DNA of 7,247 bases, taken from JBIKLM01 sp044375105. GTDB lineage: Bacteria > Planctomycetota > UBA1135 > GCA-002686595. A program made the position numbers and the translations under genes. How positions within the stretch are numbered: the first letter of the stretch is position 1; every line of letters begins with the position of its first letter. This document shows, in pieces, positions 6,045 to 7,247 of this stretch. Under the pieces are notes generated by a model. It saw only the letters and a program-made list of their open reading frames with translations. It ran no database searches and was not told where the DNA came from. The stretch covers positions 1-7,247 of the forward strand of contig JBILNK010000200.1 of assembly GCA_044375105.1 (NCBI GenBank). Reading direction: 5' to 3'.

Positions 6045-6172
6045 GCCCAACGTTCGGGCCGGGCTGACCGCGGAGTTAGACTTTGAAGGCCTGGCTCGCG
6101 ACGTTAGCAAGACTAGCGCGACCCGGGCTCAAAAACCTGCCGTAGCGGGTCAGCTTGAGCGCAGGGTTAGGC
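6045..6172 (-). mobile_element. attC-like integron cassette recombination site
   Basis: Read on the minus strand, the site begins with GCCTAAC (6172-6166), matching R'' RYYYAAC. It ends with GTTGGGC (6051-6045), matching R' GTTRRRY. Inside, GCTGACC (RC of 6148-6154) pairs with GGTCAGC (RC of 6063-6069). The spacers between outer and inner boxes are both exactly 11 bases. Further pairing continues inward: GC/GC after one extrahelical G (6147), TTTGA (6082-6086) with TCAAA (6129-6133), GCC (6089-6091) with GGC (6126-6128), and TCGCG (6096-6100) with CGCGA (6117-6121), around a 16-base terminal loop. Conserved outer cores with an imperfect folded interior and an extrahelical base are hallmarks of attC sites. 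The membrane-protein stop codon overlaps R'', and the next gene starts just after R'. Length is within the known range. Confidence 0.75.
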
Positions 6173-6688
6173 AGTAAGGCGCGCGCGCCGATAGTGGACC
6201 CACGCCCAACCAAACAGCGTTAGCACGAGAAAGGGGTACGCATTGAAGGGCAACGGGGTTGAAAGTGGTGTGAGGGGCATACCGCCGAAGATCTGCACTG
6301 CGACGATTGCAAACAGTACCGAAGCGATGAGGCCCGTCGCCCTTACGAAAATAGGCATCGCCGAGGAAGCACTGACCAGAGCCAGCCCAGCAGCCCAAAG
6401 CCCGACACCAGCACCGAAGGACGGTGAACTTGCTGCGAGTTCCATCGCAGAGCTGGAAACCACCAAGGTTTGACCGGCAACAAACGTAAGGAAGCCAGCA
6501 GCCAGCTGATCGTTGCCGTTTTTGATGTTGTGCACTGCCAGAAGTAGCGTACCAATGACGAGCGCGGTACCGTCAAGGCCCCAGGCAATGCCGCGGAGGG
6601 TAGGTGGAGAGAAGGATCCGGCGAGCCCCAGCAGGCCGCCGGCCGCAAGGCTGACGGCGGTGAATCCAGCGAGTCGATTGGTACGCAT
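6167..6688 (-). CDS. Cassette-borne six-span membrane protein of unknown function
   Basis: This 173-residue protein starts at ATG 6688, chosen because GGAG lies nine bases upstream; an in-frame TTG at 6703 would add five residues. Hydrophobic segments lie at about residues 8-28, 34-54, 62-84, 92-112, 115-137 and 147-166. Charged residues are few and cluster at the termini (MRTNR at the start, YRRAR near the end), suggesting a small inner-membrane protein with six helices. I recognise no catalytic or transport motif and no named family. The TAA stop overlaps the GCCTAAC core of the attC-like site at 6166-6172, the arrangement usual for cassette genes. Base composition is clearly less GC-rich than the genes left of 5432, consistent with horizontal acquisition. 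Transcription may come from a promoter farther upstream in the array. Confidence 0.75.
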   Translation of the reverse strand: MRTNRLAGFTAVSLAAGGLLGLAGSFSPPTLRGIAWGLDGTALVIGTLLLAVHNIKNGNDQLAAGFLTFVAGQTLVVSSSAMELAASSPSFGAGVGLWAAGLALVSASSAMPIFVRATGLIASVLFAIVAVQIFGGMPLTPLSTPLPFNAYPFLVLTLFGWAWVHYRRARLTA

Positions 6689-6730
6689 TGCGTGATGCTC
6701 CAAAGAGAGGGGGGTCTTGCGGCCTAGCGC

Positions 6731-6796
6731 CTAGCATCAGCGGGGGCGTGCAGCGCCGTTCGCTGCATGCTGTCCTTAGGGCTCATCCTTGACCCC
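6731..6796 (-). other. Hairpin between two minus-strand genes, possible degenerate attC
   Basis: GCGTGCAGCG (6746-6755) pairs with CGCTGCATGC (6761-6770) with one G-T mismatch, around a five-base loop. Flanking words read CCCTAAG ... CAGC on one side and GCTG ... CTAGGC on the other on the minus strand, echoing attC outer and inner boxes. The essential AAC/GTT core triplets are absent. It begins 7 bases after the stop of the upstream gene and ends about 42 bases before ATG 6688, where an attC would be expected. It could equally be a terminator-like stem, although no T-tract follows on either strand. Confidence 0.35.
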
Positions 6797-6802
6797 GTCT
6801 TG

Positions 6803-7247
6803 CTAGTTCTTGATGGTGCTCCCTGTATCATCTGACTCATAGAGATGAACCTCCAACTGCTGTCCCATGTTGCTTCCCAAGTACGGGACCGCGACAGAAA
6901 CAAGAATCGGAAGAAAACGCCGCAAATCGCCGCTGGCTCCGGAACTCGTGACCGTTGTACGCCAAAGCTGGACCTGCTTCCCGTTGGCACGGAACTTGGA
7001 GAGGTCATATGCTGTAATCAGCGCATAGCGGAAGTAGGTGGTGACAGTTCCAACATGAGTTGAATACTCAGTGCCCCCCCCCTGTCGGGGTAGTTGCGGC
7101 CTGGTTCGCAAGCAGCAAGGCGCGTGACTGGCCGTAGATGGCATCGGGCGCGGCTTCCGCCATGCGCGGCAGGGTGATAGCGAAAGTCTCCTGCAAGTAG
7201 CGGTTCATGGTGACAGAAAGGGGTGAATGTGACGGCGAGGCGACGCA
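6803..7247 (-). pseudogene. Frameshifted gene of unknown function (5' end outside window)
   Basis: Two minus-strand frames join at a homopolymer. The upstream frame is open from the right edge and reads MNRYLQETFAITLPRMAEAA from 7208, then AIYGQSRALLLANQAATTPT. It enters nine Gs (plus-strand C run 7074-7082) and hits TGA two codons later. The next frame continues without a break: TEYSTHVGTVTTYFRYALIT, then LWRTTVTSSGASGDLRRFLP and a proper C-terminus ending at TAG 6803-6805. With eight Gs the two would form one continuous protein of at least 147 residues with a GGG joint. The ATG at 7208 has no ribosome site and the frame is open beyond it, so the true start probably lies outside. The gene may be genuinely inactive, phase-variable, or intact with a homopolymer sequencing error. 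It is probably the upstream cassette gene. I do not recognise its family with certainty. Confidence 0.65.

Noticed and set aside
6003..6082. A second, shorter attC between GGCTAAC (6003-6009) and GTTAGAC (6075-6081)
   Set aside because: GGCTAAC violates the RYYYAAC consensus, the inner pairing is poor and it would overlap the much better 128-base site.
5737..6177. Plus-strand open frame of 146 codons over the decayed cassette gene and the attC-like site
   Set aside because: It reads straight through the recombination site and is the codon-aligned reverse complement of the minus-strand frame. It is rich in His, Arg and Ser and has no clear ribosome site or domain.
6724..7008. Minus-strand open frame of 94 codons overlapping the frameshifted gene
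   Set aside because: The alternative frame over the same bases gives a much more protein-like sequence that joins the upstream frame at the G-run. This one is Ser/Arg-rich without motifs.

Overview
The window comes from a high-GC Gram-negative bacterium. Two coding regions carry typical envelope signals: a signal-anchored protein with carboxypeptidase-regulatory-like folds and a DUF4382-type lipoprotein with a clear lipobox. The gene families present are too widespread to name a phylum. Myxococcota, Planctomycetota and Gammaproteobacteria all remain possible.

Left and middle part (1-5432, very GC-rich, chromosomal in character). A minus-strand gene (1-875) runs off the left edge. It encodes an N-terminally anchored protein with an acidic linker and at least two carboxypeptidase-regulatory-like beta-sandwich domains. 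Across a divergent intergenic region with a dense run of G-tracts lies a DUF4382/DUF5666-like lipoprotein (1247-2878). It is followed by a DUF819-family multi-span membrane protein (3171-4331, plus strand). A HIT-superfamily protein (4977-5432, minus strand) converges on it. The 645-base convergent gap (4332-4976) holds two diverged 54-base hairpin repeats, then a dense block of short GC-rich tandem repeats with 12-, 7- and 10-base periods.

Right part (about 5671-7247, visibly less GC-rich). I read this as part of an integron-type gene-cassette array oriented along the minus strand. The key evidence is a 128-base attC-like recombination site at 6045-6172. It has proper outer core boxes, matching inner boxes, equal 11-base spacers and an almost continuous folded stem. 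The stop codon of a six-span membrane protein (6167-6688) overlaps its first core box, and 15 bases after its last core box a new ATG with a Shine-Dalgarno begins a second, decayed, lipoprotein-like cassette gene (5671-6029). On the other side lies a third gene (6803-7247), broken by one extra base in a run of nine Gs. A weak attC-like hairpin separates it from the membrane protein. No integrase is in the window. By orientation it would lie to the right of the window.

The chromosomal genes show no shared pathway. The lipoprotein, the anchored protein and the permease-like protein are envelope proteins, and the HIT protein is probably a cytosolic nucleotide-binding enzyme. The cassette genes are unrelated accessory cargo of unknown function.
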